Of a DNA stretch of 64,000 nucleotides, positions 45,419 to 55,530 are shown piece after piece. Each line of letters begins with the position of its first letter. The stretch's first letter is position 1. The stretch spans positions 1 to 64,000 of the forward strand of contig JAQVCM010000010.1 of assembly GCA_028689775.1 (NCBI GenBank), given 5' to 3'. Origin of the DNA: Crocinitomicaceae bacterium. Its GTDB lineage: Bacteria > Bacteroidota > Bacteroidia > Flavobacteriales_D > Crocinitomicaceae. The notes under the pieces were generated by a model. The model ran no database searches. It worked only from the letters and a program-made list of their open reading frames with translations, and had not been told where the DNA came from. The translations under genes were made by a program, and so were the position numbers.

Positions 45419-46012
45419 ATGAACGAAGAAGAGGTTTTAAAATCATTTTACATTGAAAATCAACTCGAAGCGGGGTGTGATGAAGCGGGTCGAGGATGTT
45501 TGGTTGGACCAGTTGTTGCTGCTGCGGTTATTCTACCTGCTGATTTTAAACACGAATGGCTGAATGATTCCAAGCAATTGACTGAAAAGCGTAGAGCGGT
45601 TTTAAGACCAATCATTGAAAAAGAAGCAATTTCGTGGTCAGTCTCGTTCGTAGATCACCACAAAGTAGATGAAATAAATATTCTCAATGCGAGTATCCTG
45701 GCGATGCATCAGGCGGTTAATCAGTTGGATGTGAAACCTGATTTTTTGCTTATTGATGGAAATCGATTTCATGCGCACACAATTCCGCACGCGTGTTTTG
45801 TAAAAGGTGATGCTCGATTCAAATCCATCGCTGCTGCTTCGATTTTAGCCAAAACACATCGGGATGAATACATGGATTTAATGCATCAAGAACATCCTGT
45901 TTATGAATGGAATAAAAACAAAGGATATGCAACAAAAAAACACCGTGAGGCAATCGGAAAATTTGGAGTTTCTCCTTTTCAGCGAACAACTTTTGCGGTT
46001 AAAATCGATTAA
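45419..46012 (+). CDS. rnhB: Ribonuclease HII
   Basis: Removes RNA from RNA/DNA hybrids and single ribonucleotides. 197 residues with the metal-binding DEAGRG at 21-26 (Asp21, Glu22), FLLIDGNRF with a third Asp near 108, and [17 protein letters not shown] with another acidic residue near 150. No in-frame ATG downstream could be the start without losing DEAGRG. The last codons overlap the convergent small gene by four bases. Confidence 0.93.
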   Translation: MNEEEVLKSFYIENQLEAGCDEAGRGCLVGPVVAAAVILPADFKHEWLNDSKQLTEKRRAVLRPIIEKEAISWSVSFVDHHKVDEINILNASILAMHQAVNQLDVKPDFLLIDGNRFHAHTIPHACFVKGDARFKSIAAASILAKTHRDEYMDLMHQEHPVYEWNKNKGYATKKHREAIGKFGVSPFQRTTFAVKID

Positions 46013-46248
46013 TTCTTTTTCTCCCTCAAATACCTTTGTAAGATTTTATTCAAAGTTTCATGGTGTTTTTCCAATTCTTCCAACTGCACGTGCGGATGGT
46101 TTTGGTTGGGAATTGTTTCGGGTAATTCAGCTAAAAAATGCGCAATTTCGGGATGTTTAGTTCGAATGTCTTCTGTCAATCTTAGAATTTGATTCATCAG
46201 TTCACTTTCTTGTTTACTGAAGTGGGAAGCGCTTTCTGGGTCAGACAT
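46009..46248 (-). CDS. Small acidic/helical protein, unknown
   Basis: 79 residues, hydrophilic, mostly helical, with many Glu, His and Leu ([37 protein letters not shown]). A central proline-rich turn [11 protein letters not shown] links two helices. It overlaps the 3' end of rnhB by four bases on the opposite strand. The helix pattern and ordinary codon use support a real gene, but I know no family. Confidence 0.55.
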   Translation of the reverse strand: MSDPESASHFSKQESELMNQILRLTEDIRTKHPEIAHFLAELPETIPNQNHPHVQLEELEKHHETLNKILQRYLREKKN

Positions 46249-46327
46249 GGTTTCTAGTTTTAAATTGACATTATATCTTTTAAAGGTAAGTCAATTATTC
46301 TGAAACTTTCAACAGCTGAAATAAAAA

Positions 46328-46368
46328 CGCTCGTTTTTGACATAAATTTTGAGTGTCAAAAACGAGCG
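46328..46368 (-). terminator. Strong terminator of the SGNH hydrolase gene
   Basis: 15-bp perfect stem (CGCTCGTTTTTGACA / TGTCAAAAACGAGCG) with an 11-base loop, 21 bases after the stop codon on the minus strand, followed by TTTTTATTT in that direction. Confidence 0.8.
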
Positions 46369-46389
46369 AAAATATTGGTAATGTGGAAT

Positions 46390-47649
46390 TTAATTTTTTA
46401 CAAATTGAATTCGAGTCATTTCAGATTGGAAAAAATCAATGAAGTAAATACCATTGCGAAGCGTGCGAATGTCAATCAACTTACTTTCTAAGTTTAATTC
46501 ACCAGTCAAGATTACTTTTCCTTGTGCATTCAAAATACGGTAAGCTGGTTGAAGCTGTTGCGTTGAAGAAATAGAGATGAAATCTTGCGCCGGATTTGGA
46601 TAGACAATTAGAGCTAATTTTTCTTCTAGTTTATTTGTGCTTAAAGTAGTGATTTCAACCGATTGAATGGTTGTGTCAACTTCACCAGAACAACGTTTTG
46701 AGATCAAAGTTACATCGTAAGAACCAACAGTTGCGTAGGTATGAACTGGATTTAAATCTGTTGAAGTATTTCCGTCTCCAAAATTCCAATAACTGATGTC
46801 AGCATTGGTAGAAGTGTTGTTGAAGGTTACTGCGTTTCCATTAATTGTAAAACCGAAAGTAGAAACGGGATTGTATCGATCAAACAACCATTCAGACTGA
46901 TTGTTGTATACCACTACTTTTGCAGCGTTTCGAATAGCTTCAGCATCTGTTGCGCTCAATGTTGAGTTGAACGTAATCAACGTTGGATCTTTTTTGAAAA
47001 TGGTGGTGTAAAAAGCACAAGCCGCAGCGTAAGTTCCTGCTTCAGATGGATGACTTTCGTCGGAAACATACAATTCGATGTTCGGATTATTCGCTCTTAA
47101 ATATTTCCAAACTGCTCCTGCTGGAGATAAAATGGCGTTGTTTTGTACTGCAACATAGCGATATCTCAAAGCAATTAAACTATCCATTCCTTGGTAAGTA
47201 CACAAAGGCGGGAAAAATCCGCAATTCGCGGCATCTCCGTTTTTTCTTCCCCAAGTCATGTAAAAAATAGTTTCGGCACAGGTGTTATACGCATTGACGA
47301 TGCTATCCAAGTACTTTGCATACGGATACATGGATGAAATCACTTGTCCGTCTGGAAAAGCAGGAAGTTGACTTTGTTCTTGTAATACGACATAGTCCCA
47401 ACCGCCTACCTGAATTTTTGCAAGGGTCGAAGCGTTTGTACTGTGGTTTTGAAGCGTTTGTCCTCCAGGAGAATTTGCGTCAAAAATTAAATCGTCACCT
47501 GCTGAAAGGGTAACATCTTTAACCATTTGTGGAAGGTTGTTTGCACTCGTGTAGCTGTTTCCGATAAACAGTACTTTTTTTGACATTTGAGCTTGACTGT
47601 AATGAGCCAAACTGGAGAGAGAGAGAATTAGAATAAGATTACGAATCAT
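46390..47649 (-). CDS. Secreted SGNH/GDSL hydrolase with PKD and T9SS sorting domains
   Basis: 419 residues from ATG 47649: signal peptide MIRNLILILSLSSLAHYSQAQ; an SGNH hydrolase domain with nucleophile Ser32 in FIGNSYTSAN and the Asp/His pair in SDESHPSEAGTY; a PKD domain (SYWNFGDGNTSTDLNPVHTY); and a type A C-terminal domain from VYPNPAQDFISIS to IQFVKN. SGNH enzymes cleave esters on lipids or glycans; the PKD and sorting domains point to a surface or released enzyme acting on polymers. Single gene with strong terminator. Confidence 0.9.
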   Translation of the reverse strand: MIRNLILILSLSSLAHYSQAQMSKKVLFIGNSYTSANNLPQMVKDVTLSAGDDLIFDANSPGGQTLQNHSTNASTLAKIQVGGWDYVVLQEQSQLPAFPDGQVISSMYPYAKYLDSIVNAYNTCAETIFYMTWGRKNGDAANCGFFPPLCTYQGMDSLIALRYRYVAVQNNAILSPAGAVWKYLRANNPNIELYVSDESHPSEAGTYAAACAFYTTIFKKDPTLITFNSTLSATDAEAIRNAAKVVVYNNQSEWLFDRYNPVSTFGFTINGNAVTFNNTSTNADISYWNFGDGNTSTDLNPVHTYATVGSYDVTLISKRCSGEVDTTIQSVEITTLSTNKLEEKLALIVYPNPAQDFISISSTQQLQPAYRILNAQGKVILTGELNLESKLIDIRTLRNGIYFIDFFQSEMTRIQFVKN

Positions 47650-47882
47650 ACGATAGTTTTGTTTGTTATGTGCCTTCAAGACAACGTTCCTGGTAAAAGG
47701 TTGCCTTTTGATAGACAAGTTACTGATTTCTGTTTACAGTGAAACGAAATTGATGATCACACCTATAAACAAAGCGTATTGAACAAGTGATTCTAAACAT
47801 TGTACTGTTGATTATTTTCGCATTATTAGCGTCCTTGCATACTTGATTCTTCTAACTTTACTCTTTTGTAAAGCTTTAAAGT

Positions 47883-50087
47883 ATGTTGAACCGAATTGTG
47901 TTGACGGTAGTCGTTGTGTTTTCAATTGTTTGGATTGCCTTTGTGGCTTTCAATTTATTGGATAGAAGAGAACACATTTCACCCGAACTTATTTTCGGAA
48001 ATCAAGATGGAGAAATCTTGATCATCAACAGAACTGAGGAAATTGATTTAAGAGAGATTTCCGTTGAGTTTCTTCCAAAAACACAAGCTTTTGTAGATTT
48101 GATTTTGGATAATCATGTTCAAAATGAACGAATTTATGTTTCCAAAAAGCGAAATGTTTTGTTGATTGAAACGCCGATGCTTTGGAGTCGTTCGCAATTG
48201 ACCGCTTATTTTCAGACAAAAGAAATTACCGTACAATTCACTGGATCTAATACATTTAAGTTAAACAATGGTTTTTCAGGAAGGTATCAACGAAATTTCA
48301 TTTTGCTGCATGCTGATAATTACAAATCCATTCAAGAAGAGTTAAAATGGCCATTCTGGGATCAGAAATCGACTGCCAGTAGAATTGTTTTTTCAAAACC
48401 AATTTTGGCAACCGACATTTATTTCAAAGCAGATGGAACAATTTCATATCAATCCAAATACAACAAAGCATCCAAAAGCGAAAAAGTAGATGATCAGGAA
48501 TTATTCGCAGAAGTTTTGCCAAATCAGATTTCAGAATATCATTTCTACGAACGTGAATTTGCGGTGCAAATGGGTGTTTTAACAGCTCAAAGTCCGCTTT
48601 ACAAGTGGTCTGAAAGTGGTTTTGTTAGTTTCAATTACGAAGGTAAAAAATGCATCATTTCTGATTTCGCAAACAACCGCGATCCTTTCCTAGAACTCAA
48701 TGAAATAAATAGTGACACCACGGAATATAAACCAAAATCAAGAATTGCAGCTATTAAATTGACTGCTGATTTTCCGAAAAGTTTACAAAATGGATTTTAC
48801 ATGATGTATCTTGGGGATAAAGTGGTTATCAGTGAGAGCAAGGAATTGTGTGAAAAAATTGTTGCTGGTCATCAATTGGGTAAGACAATTGCTCTGAATG
48901 AAACTGCTCGCTTAGCGATTTTTGATCAGTTGCCACGGAAAGTTTCTGAGCGCTATAGCAATGCACAAGCTTCATACACCAATACAGTTTACAAAAACAT
49001 TCTAATCAAGACACAAGCCACGAAAAGATCGACTGGTAAAGTGGAGGAAGTTCAAACAGAAGCGCACGAAAGTAGTAATTGGACACAAGGAATTGATGGT
49101 AAAATTGAATTTGTATTGGGAAGAAAATCTCAACAAATTGTTTGGACAAGCAACAACAAAGTGCTTTCAGTTCTCAATAAGAAAAAGCTGTGGGAAGTTG
49201 AATTTGATGGAAAAATGATTGGAGAGCCACAATGGATTGATTTATTAGACAACGGAAATAACCAAGTACTTTTCAATACAGAAAATAGTATTTATTTGAT
49301 TCAAGCAAATGGTGAAATGCATCCAAATTTCCCAGTGAAAATTGGATCTTTGGCAACTAATCCAGTAACTTATTACCGTTGGAAAGGTGTTGGAAATTTT
49401 GTGTTGATGAACGATAAAAACCAATTGATGCATTTCGATAACAACGGAAGAGAATTGGAAGTTGTCAAAACATCCGCTGGAAATACGACTTTACCAATTA
49501 GTGTTTTTGGTCAAAAAGGAAACTTGATTGCAACCATCAATGGAACAGATCGCACGCAAACGATGAATTTGGAAAGACATCGTTTCTTGAAAGACCACAA
49601 ATTGATTGAGCAAAAAAGCGTTGTCGTAAAAGCGAAAGAAGGTCCAGCATATTATTCATTTAAAAACGGTTCCTTACAGCGACAAGATTACACCGGATCA
49701 GCCATTGTTTTGGGGAATTACCAAGATGCCGAAAACTTGAAAACCATTGAAGGTTCAGACTTCTTGTACGTTGCGTTTAGCGCCTACCACAAAATTCACG
49801 TTTTAAATGAAGAGGGAATTAAAATGTTCCAAATCGACATTCCATTCAGAGAATTGGCTTCTTATGATGTGATTACTTTGCAAAATGGAAGAACGTATGT
49901 TGCGATGATTGACGGCATTGAAAACAGTCTTTATCTATTTGATTCAAAAGGAAACTCACTTCTGAATAAACCTTTGGAAGGAAAAGATGAAGTAAATCTT
50001 TCAGAGAAAGGATCTAATAATCTGGTGATTACAACTTCTGGGAATGGCTTTGTGGTTCAGTATTTTGATGTACTGCGGAAGAAGTAG
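47883..50087 (+). CDS. Large membrane-anchored protein of unknown function
   Basis: 734 residues. One N-terminal membrane helix (about 5-25, VLTVVVVFSIVWIAFVAF) with a short cytosolic start, so the rest is probably periplasmic. The first 380 residues have no motif I recognise. From about 395 to the end there are repeated strands of propeller type, such as NNKVLSVLNKKKLWEVEFDG, NSIYLIQANGEMHPNFPVKI and ENSLYLFDSKGNSLLNKPL. It could be an envelope scaffold. It stands alone. Family not identified. Confidence 0.75.
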   Translation: MLNRIVLTVVVVFSIVWIAFVAFNLLDRREHISPELIFGNQDGEILIINRTEEIDLREISVEFLPKTQAFVDLILDNHVQNERIYVSKKRNVLLIETPMLWSRSQLTAYFQTKEITVQFTGSNTFKLNNGFSGRYQRNFILLHADNYKSIQEELKWPFWDQKSTASRIVFSKPILATDIYFKADGTISYQSKYNKASKSEKVDDQELFAEVLPNQISEYHFYEREFAVQMGVLTAQSPLYKWSESGFVSFNYEGKKCIISDFANNRDPFLELNEINSDTTEYKPKSRIAAIKLTADFPKSLQNGFYMMYLGDKVVISESKELCEKIVAGHQLGKTIALNETARLAIFDQLPRKVSERYSNAQASYTNTVYKNILIKTQATKRSTGKVEEVQTEAHESSNWTQGIDGKIEFVLGRKSQQIVWTSNNKVLSVLNKKKLWEVEFDGKMIGEPQWIDLLDNGNNQVLFNTENSIYLIQANGEMHPNFPVKIGSLATNPVTYYRWKGVGNFVLMNDKNQLMHFDNNGRELEVVKTSAGNTTLPISVFGQKGNLIATINGTDRTQTMNLERHRFLKDHKLIEQKSVVVKAKEGPAYYSFKNGSLQRQDYTGSAIVLGNYQDAENLKTIEGSDFLYVAFSAYHKIHVLNEEGIKMFQIDIPFRELASYDVITLQNGRTYVAMIDGIENSLYLFDSKGNSLLNKPLEGKDEVNLSEKGSNNLVITTSGNGFVVQYFDVLRKK

Positions 50088-50393
50088 TACCATGTCCTTA
50101 TTTGTAGGGTACGTTTTTTAACTTGCTTGTTATGAGTTAGATATTCTGAAACAAAAGTTTCGATCAGCTTTTACAGGCGTTTGTACAGGTGATATAAAAA
50201 TTGTACATTTATGGTAGATAAATAAGTGAGCGATAAATTTCGGGACACTAAACAATATCGAGTTTACGGAATAAAAAGAGGGAACTTTTACAAGTTCCCT
50301 AAATCTTTTACTTGATTACGTTTCCGCGAAAGAAAGAGGCTTTATCAAGTCTATATAGCACAAATATAGAAATTATGTACGAAATAGCCAAAT
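50088..50393. other. Gene-free gap before the Abi-like gene
   Basis: No gene supported. It contains the hairpin at 50279-50300 and AT-rich sequence. A 73-codon minus-strand frame across its end lies mostly within the next gene and is a shadow. Confidence 0.45.
50279..50300 (+). terminator. Hairpin AGGGAACTT / AAGTTCCCT
   Basis: Nine-bp perfect stem with a four-base loop, then AAATCTTTTA. It is 190 bases past the large unknown gene; a late terminator or a barrier ahead of the Abi-like gene. Confidence 0.5.
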
Positions 50394-51074
50394 ATGAGAA
50401 TAGAATTAAGAAATAAATATTTATCGAGACCGAGATACAATAGATACCTAACAGCAACTGGAAACAATAGAAGTAGAGCAAATAGACTTTATAATGCAAA
50501 TAATCGCTTAGCACAAGCTTTTCATCCAATATTAAGTCAATTTGAAGTAGTTTTAAGAAATAGCCTTAACATAGTATTGGCATCTCATTTTAAAGATTCT
50601 GATTGGATTATTACGCAGAAAACAGGTTTTATGAGAGATAACTCACTAAGAAATTCTCATTTTTTTCTGAGAACTTGCGTGCAAAAATCTGAAACAAAAC
50701 TCACACGAAGAGGTATTCCCGTAACAAATGGAAAAATTATACCCGACCAAACATTTGGGTTTTGGTTAGCTTTTTTCCTTTCTCATCATTATTCATTGGT
50801 TACTGGACAGTCGATTCATATTTTCCCGCATAAACCCGCATCGGAAAATAGAGCAAGTATTTATGATAAATTAAATGAAATAAAGAACTTTAGAAATAGA
50901 GTAAATCATTGTGAACCCCTCTGTTTTACTGCACACAATATTGATTGTTCTTGCGCTTTAGATATTAGAGACAAATTATATGATTTAGTAAAATGGATTG
51001 ATCCAAATCTTGTATCATTTTTTGAGAGTGTTGACAACATTCAAAGTAAAACAAATCAAATTATGAATATATAA
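50394..51074 (+). CDS. Abi-family HEPN protein (likely RNase, phage defence type)
   Basis: 226 residues. It has the Abi-like layout: YNANNRLAQAFHPILSQFEV near 33-52 and LRNSLN after it, TFGFWLAFFLSHHYSLVTG near 120-138, and FRNRVNHCEP near 166-175. Arg167-x4-His172 fits the HEPN R-x4-6-H active site of RNA-cutting enzymes. Family members act in abortive infection or as toxins. No antitoxin gene is adjacent, and the gene is AT-rich, which suggests transfer. Confidence 0.8.
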   Translation: MRIELRNKYLSRPRYNRYLTATGNNRSRANRLYNANNRLAQAFHPILSQFEVVLRNSLNIVLASHFKDSDWIITQKTGFMRDNSLRNSHFFLRTCVQKSETKLTRRGIPVTNGKIIPDQTFGFWLAFFLSHHYSLVTGQSIHIFPHKPASENRASIYDKLNEIKNFRNRVNHCEPLCFTAHNIDCSCALDIRDKLYDLVKWIDPNLVSFFESVDNIQSKTNQIMNI

Positions 51075-51100
51075 CCAAACCTACCGCTAATAAGTATTTG

Positions 51101-51134
51101 ACATAAAAACGGACGTTTAGTTCCGTTTTTATGT
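51101..51134 (+). terminator. Terminator-like hairpin after the Abi-like gene
   Basis: 13-bp perfect stem (ACATAAAAACGGA / TCCGTTTTTATGT), eight-base loop, between the Abi-like gene and the convergent lipoprotein gene; can serve both. Confidence 0.65.
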
Positions 51135-51193
51135 GAGTTTCAATTTTTAATTTTTTCCTAATCCATTCGCGAATACAATCAAATGTGCATTAC

Positions 51194-51664
51194 TTATGAA
51201 TGCGGAAATGTCCCAGTTGAATAGGTGTATTTTTTTCGTGTCAGAATAAATTCTTCTATTTCGTTTTGCTCCGTAATCAAGTTCTTGAGGTGTACTCTGA
51301 TTTTTAGCTTTTTGTTGGAGTCTATTATTTTCTGCAAATTAGGCGAAGTGTAAAAATAATCTCTTTCTTTTCGTATTTCTTGCAATGTTAAGGTATCATC
51401 GGTTTCAAGAAAAAACAATTCAAGCGAGGTTATTTTCAATTTTCTTTCCGACTGCTTACCTTTCAAATAACCGTAGTAAAAATCTGTTCCCCATGATTCA
51501 GGAGTGTAGGTTCCAACTATTAAGTACTTTCCATCTTTCCTGCATTGGATCATAAATCCATCACCTCTAATAAATTCGTCCTTCCTGTCTGTGCGAAAAG
51601 AAATGTCCGTATAAGACGAACAGGATGACAGAATAGCAGTTAGTATAATTAGAATGTACTTCAT
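51194..51664 (-). CDS. Small lipoprotein, unknown
   Basis: 156 residues with signal peptide and lipobox ILSSC (Cys15). Mature part has strands around GDGFMIQCRKDGKYLIVGTYT and a Lys/Glu-rich end. No catalytic motif. It follows the mechanosensitive channel gene by about 20 bases on the same strand, so they may be one transcript, but a functional tie is not shown. Confidence 0.75.
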   Translation of the reverse strand: MKYILIILTAILSSCSSYTDISFRTDRKDEFIRGDGFMIQCRKDGKYLIVGTYTPESWGTDFYYGYLKGKQSERKLKITSLELFFLETDDTLTLQEIRKERDYFYTSPNLQKIIDSNKKLKIRVHLKNLITEQNEIEEFILTRKKYTYSTGTFPHS

Positions 51665-51684
51665 ACGCGGAGCATAAATTCCAT

Positions 51685-53016
51685 TTATTTGTCTGACTTC
51701 AGATCTTGTTTTTCTAAAGGAAATGGTGCGTGAAGTAAACCAATGTTTTTCACATCGCTACTGGATGGGTCTTCGAAAATTTCTAAGTCAAAGTATTTAA
51801 CAGCAGCGAGCAAATGATCAAAAATATCACCTACAATTGCCTCGTACTCCAACCATGCAACTGTATTGGTGAAGAAATAAAATTCAAATGGTAAACCGCT
51901 TGTTGTTGGCGCTAATTGTCTCACCATCATTGTTTTGTCTTTATGAACTCCTGGGTGATTTTCAATGTACCAAGTAGAGTATTTTCTAAACAAACCTGCA
52001 TTTGTGATATTTCTTCCATTCAAAAGCAACGTTCGATTTGCATTAATGTTAGCATTGTGCAAGTCAATTTCTGCTTTCTTCTCGTCGATGTATTGAGTGA
52101 TTCCTTGAATTTGTTTGAATTTTTCCAGTTCGGAATCCTCAACATAGCGAATGGAACCTTGTTTGATGATAATGGATCTTTTGCATCGACGTCCTTCAAA
52201 TTCAACCATTCCACGCCAGTTTTTGAAGGAGTCTGAGATCAAGGTGTGAGTAGGAACAGTGGTGATGGTTTTATCCCAGTTTTGTACTTTTACAGTCGTT
52301 AGATTGATGTCAATCACATCGCCATCAGCACCATATTTTGGCATTTCAATCCAATCGCCAATGCGAACCATGTCGTTAACCGTTACTTGAATACTGGCCA
52401 CAAATCCCATGATGGTATCCTTGAACATCAAGAGTAATACAGCTGAAGCTGCTCCCATGATACTGAAAAAGGCAACAGGATCTTTACCGGTTAATTGAGA
52501 GAATACTGCGATTGCACCAAACAAGGTAAGAATGATTCTGATGACTTGTAGATAACTCTCAATCGGGCGATATTTGAATTTTTCATTGGTTTTCATTCGA
52601 TCTCCAATCGCATTACAAATGGACATCAGGATGTTGACAACCATAAATACAATATAGATGTCCAATAAAACGTGTAATGGTTTTATTAATCCTTGAAAGT
52701 TTTCAAAAACAATTGAAATTGAAAATTTGATGAGTGAAACGGGCGCAACGAGCGCTAAGTAATAGGCGAATTTATTTTCTTTTAGATAAATGCTGTAATG
52801 TTGTTTTCCCCTTGCAATCCAAGTTAAAACCTGACGGATTACTCTTCTGGTGATGAAGTGGATGACAACTACGGCAGAAGCAATAACCAAAAGTAAAATG
52901 ACGAGGTTGACGTAAATGGTGATTTTATCGTTTAATCCCCAGTGAATTAAGAGGTCATAAGTATACTTGTTGATAAAGTTAGTTGTTTTTGTAACCAAAT
53001 ATTCTAAGTCTCCCAT
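51685..53016 (-). CDS. MscS-family mechanosensitive channel (YbdG-like)
   Basis: Opens under membrane tension to release solutes. 443 residues with five hydrophobic segments (about 32-55, 78-98, 104-122, 150-170, 178-200) and the MscS pore helix region FFSIMGAASAVLLLMFKD, then the beta domain (IGDWIEMPKYGADGDVIDIN, TVKVQNWDKTITTVPTHTLI). The long cytosolic part after it, with an insertion near FEGRRCKRSIII, and the extra N-terminal helices are like YbdG/MscM rather than MscS. Confidence 0.92.
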   Translation of the reverse strand: MGDLEYLVTKTTNFINKYTYDLLIHWGLNDKITIYVNLVILLLVIASAVVVIHFITRRVIRQVLTWIARGKQHYSIYLKENKFAYYLALVAPVSLIKFSISIVFENFQGLIKPLHVLLDIYIVFMVVNILMSICNAIGDRMKTNEKFKYRPIESYLQVIRIILTLFGAIAVFSQLTGKDPVAFFSIMGAASAVLLLMFKDTIMGFVASIQVTVNDMVRIGDWIEMPKYGADGDVIDINLTTVKVQNWDKTITTVPTHTLISDSFKNWRGMVEFEGRRCKRSIIIKQGSIRYVEDSELEKFKQIQGITQYIDEKKAEIDLHNANINANRTLLLNGRNITNAGLFRKYSTWYIENHPGVHKDKTMMVRQLAPTTSGLPFEFYFFTNTVAWLEYEAIVGDIFDHLLAAVKYFDLEIFEDPSSSDVKNIGLLHAPFPLEKQDLKSDK

Positions 53017-53251
53017 AAAATGAATGTTTTTGGAAAGATAAGAAATCTTCGATAATTGGGCGGCGTTTTAAAGGATAAATTTTCGATTTGGATTCGACAT
53101 CATTGATTTTTTTAGCTGATTGATTTCTCATTGATTTCAAGTGATTTTGAATTAGAAACAGTTGAACGGGAATGCTCATCGGTGAGTTTATTATTCCGTT
53201 TTCAATTCGTTAAACTTTCTGTAATATGCAATGGCTACCAGCAGATTTTAG

Positions 53252-53259
53252 TATCTTCG
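53252..53259 (+). promoter_or_regulatory. Possible -7 element of gldA-tyrS
   Basis: TATCTTCG, one base from TAnnTTTG, 19 bases before the gldA start. Confidence 0.35.
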
Positions 53260-53278
53260 CAACTCAAAAATTCAGGAA

Positions 53279-54181
53279 ATGTCAATAGAAGTAAAGAATT
53301 TAACCAAGTTTTATGGCGAGCAAGCAGCTGTCAATGACATTACTTTTTCTGTTGCAAAGGGGGAAATTGTTGGGTTTTTAGGGCCAAACGGTGCAGGAAA
53401 ATCAACGACAATGAAGATGATTACCGGATTCATCCCAGCTACAGCGGGAGAAATAAGAGTTTGCGGAATTCCTGTGGATGTTGATTCATTGGAAACGAGA
53501 CGTAAAATCGGTTATCTTCCAGAAAACAATCCTTTGTACTTGGACATGTATGTGCGCGAGTATTTGCAATTTGTTGGTAAGATGTATCACGTTCCAAACC
53601 TGAAACAACGGGTGGACGAAATGATTCAAAAGGTAGGTCTGGAAGTAGAGCAAAACAAGAAAATTGGAATGCTTTCGAAAGGGTATCGTCAACGTGTAGG
53701 CTTGGCTCAAGCAATTATTCACGATCCTGAAGTATTGATTTTAGATGAACCAACTTCTGGATTGGATCCCAATCAATTGGTTGAAATTCGGGAATTGATT
53801 CGCCAAATTGGTAAATCGAAAACGGTGATGCTTTCGACGCATATCATGCAAGAAGTGGAAGCAATTTGTGACCGCGTGATTATTATCAAGTCTGGTAAAA
53901 TCGTTGCGAATAGCAATACTTCTGATTTACAATACGAAGAAGATCACGCCGTCGTTTATGTGGAAATTGAAGGTCCTGTTTTCAAAGGGCAATTCTTGAA
54001 AGTTCCGGAAATTAGAAAAGTGGAGAAAGTGGGAGAAGCTGGTTGGTTGATTGAATCAAACGGACAAGTAGACTTGCGAAAAGTCGTAGCTCAATTTGCA
54101 CAACAAAATAACTTGCTGATTCTAACGCTTCGCAAAGAAGAAAGGTCGTTGGAAGAAGTATTTAAATCATTAACAAAATAA
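53279..54181 (+). CDS. gldA: Gliding motility ABC transporter ATPase GldA
   Basis: 300-residue ABC ATPase: Walker [10 protein letters not shown] at 35-43, signature [10 protein letters not shown] near 134, Walker [13 protein letters not shown] near 155 and the switch His in MLSTHIM. Sequence between ([20 protein letters not shown]) and the 85-residue tail are those of GldA. In Flavobacterium GldA works with the membrane proteins GldF and GldG; these genes are not in the window. It is 34 bases before tyrS. Other ABC-2 exporters share much of this, but the match is good. Confidence 0.88.
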   Translation: MSIEVKNLTKFYGEQAAVNDITFSVAKGEIVGFLGPNGAGKSTTMKMITGFIPATAGEIRVCGIPVDVDSLETRRKIGYLPENNPLYLDMYVREYLQFVGKMYHVPNLKQRVDEMIQKVGLEVEQNKKIGMLSKGYRQRVGLAQAIIHDPEVLILDEPTSGLDPNQLVEIRELIRQIGKSKTVMLSTHIMQEVEAICDRVIIIKSGKIVANSNTSDLQYEEDHAVVYVEIEGPVFKGQFLKVPEIRKVEKVGEAGWLIESNGQVDLRKVVAQFAQQNNLLILTLRKEERSLEEVFKSLTK

Positions 54182-54215
54182 AAGTCAGCGCTTTGCTGAT
54201 GATATCATCAAGAAC

Positions 54216-55514
54216 ATGTCAAATAATTTTATCGAAGAATTACAGTGGAGAGGTTTGGTGCAAGACATCATGCCGGGTACGGAAGAGCAACTTTCAAAAG
54301 AAATGACTTCTGCCTATATTGGATTTGATCCAACCGCTGATTCTTTACACATTGGAAGTTTGGTTCCAATTCTTATCTTGGTTCATTTAGAGAAATTTGG
54401 ACACAAACCATACGCTTTAGTTGGCGGTGCAACGGGAATGATTGGCGATCCATCTGGGAAATCCGATGAACGTAATCTGTTGGACGAAGAAGCCTTGGCC
54501 AAAAATGTTGCTGGGATAAAACGAGTACTTAGTCGTTTCTTAAACTTCGATTCCAAAGCTCAAAACGCGCCTGTAATGGTGAATAACTACGATTGGATGA
54601 AGGATTTTTCTTTCATTGAATTCGCTCGCGACGTTGGGAAAAGAATTACGGTAAATTACATGATGTCGAAAGACTCCGTAAAAAAACGATTTTCAGGCGA
54701 AGGTCCGGGAATGTCATTTACAGAATTTACGTACCAATTGATTCAAGGATACGATTTTTACCATTTATACAAAACTCACAATTGCAAATTGCAAATGGGG
54801 GGTTCTGATCAGTGGGGAAATATCACAACGGGAACGGAAATTATCCGTAAAATGGGTGGCGAAGGAGACAAAGCATTCGCGATGACTTGTCCGTTAATCA
54901 CCAAAGCTGACGGAAGTAAATTCGGCAAATCAGAAGGTGGAAATATTTGGCTGGACAGCGACAAAACGTCTGTTTACAAATTCTACCAGTTTTGGTTAAA
55001 TACGCCAGATGAAGATGCTGAGAAATACATCAAAATCTTCACATTCTTAGACGAAAAAACAATTCAAGCGATCCTTGCTGAACATGCGGAAGCGCCGCAT
55101 TTACATGTATTGCAAAAGCGTTTAGCGGAAGAAATTACAACTTTCGTTCACTCCAAGGAAGAATTGGACATGGCGATTCAAGCGTCCGCAATTCTTTTCG
55201 GAAAATCAACTTCAGCTGATTTAAAACAATTGAGCAATCAACAGTTTTTAGATGTTTTTGAAGGCGTTCAGCAAGCTACAGTCAGCAGAGCTGATTTTGA
55301 AGCTGGTTTGTCAATTGTTGACGCACTAGCTGCAAAAACAGGATTCTTAGCTTCCAACGGTGAAGCAAAACGCGAATTGAAAGCAAATGCAATCAGCGTG
55401 AATAAAGAAAAAGTGAAGGAAGATTACCAAATAACGAAAGAAGATTTGATTAACGATCGTTTTGTATTGCTTGGGAAAGGGAAGAAGAATAATTATATTT
55501 TGATTATCGAGTAG
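54216..55514 (+). CDS. tyrS: Tyrosyl-tRNA synthetase
   Basis: Charges tRNA-Tyr. 432 residues: class I catalytic domain with HIGS at 45-48 (the HIGH motif), the tyrosine pocket around [11 protein letters not shown] and [15 protein letters not shown] near 234 (the KMSKS motif), and a C-terminal S4 RNA-binding domain (about 365-432, [19 protein letters not shown]). Normal length. Immediately downstream begins the repeat array. Confidence 0.96.
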   Translation: MSNNFIEELQWRGLVQDIMPGTEEQLSKEMTSAYIGFDPTADSLHIGSLVPILILVHLEKFGHKPYALVGGATGMIGDPSGKSDERNLLDEEALAKNVAGIKRVLSRFLNFDSKAQNAPVMVNNYDWMKDFSFIEFARDVGKRITVNYMMSKDSVKKRFSGEGPGMSFTEFTYQLIQGYDFYHLYKTHNCKLQMGGSDQWGNITTGTEIIRKMGGEGDKAFAMTCPLITKADGSKFGKSEGGNIWLDSDKTSVYKFYQFWLNTPDEDAEKYIKIFTFLDEKTIQAILAEHAEAPHLHVLQKRLAEEITTFVHSKEELDMAIQASAILFGKSTSADLKQLSNQQFLDVFEGVQQATVSRADFEAGLSIVDALAAKTGFLASNGEAKRELKANAISVNKEKVKEDYQITKEDLINDRFVLLGKGKKNNYILIIE

Positions 55515-55530
55515 GAAGAATCTCGTTCAT

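Noticed and set aside
50308..50529. 73-codon minus-strand hydrophobic frame at the start of the Abi-like gene
   Set aside because: Mostly antisense to a well supported gene; hydrophobicity comes from the AT-rich complement.
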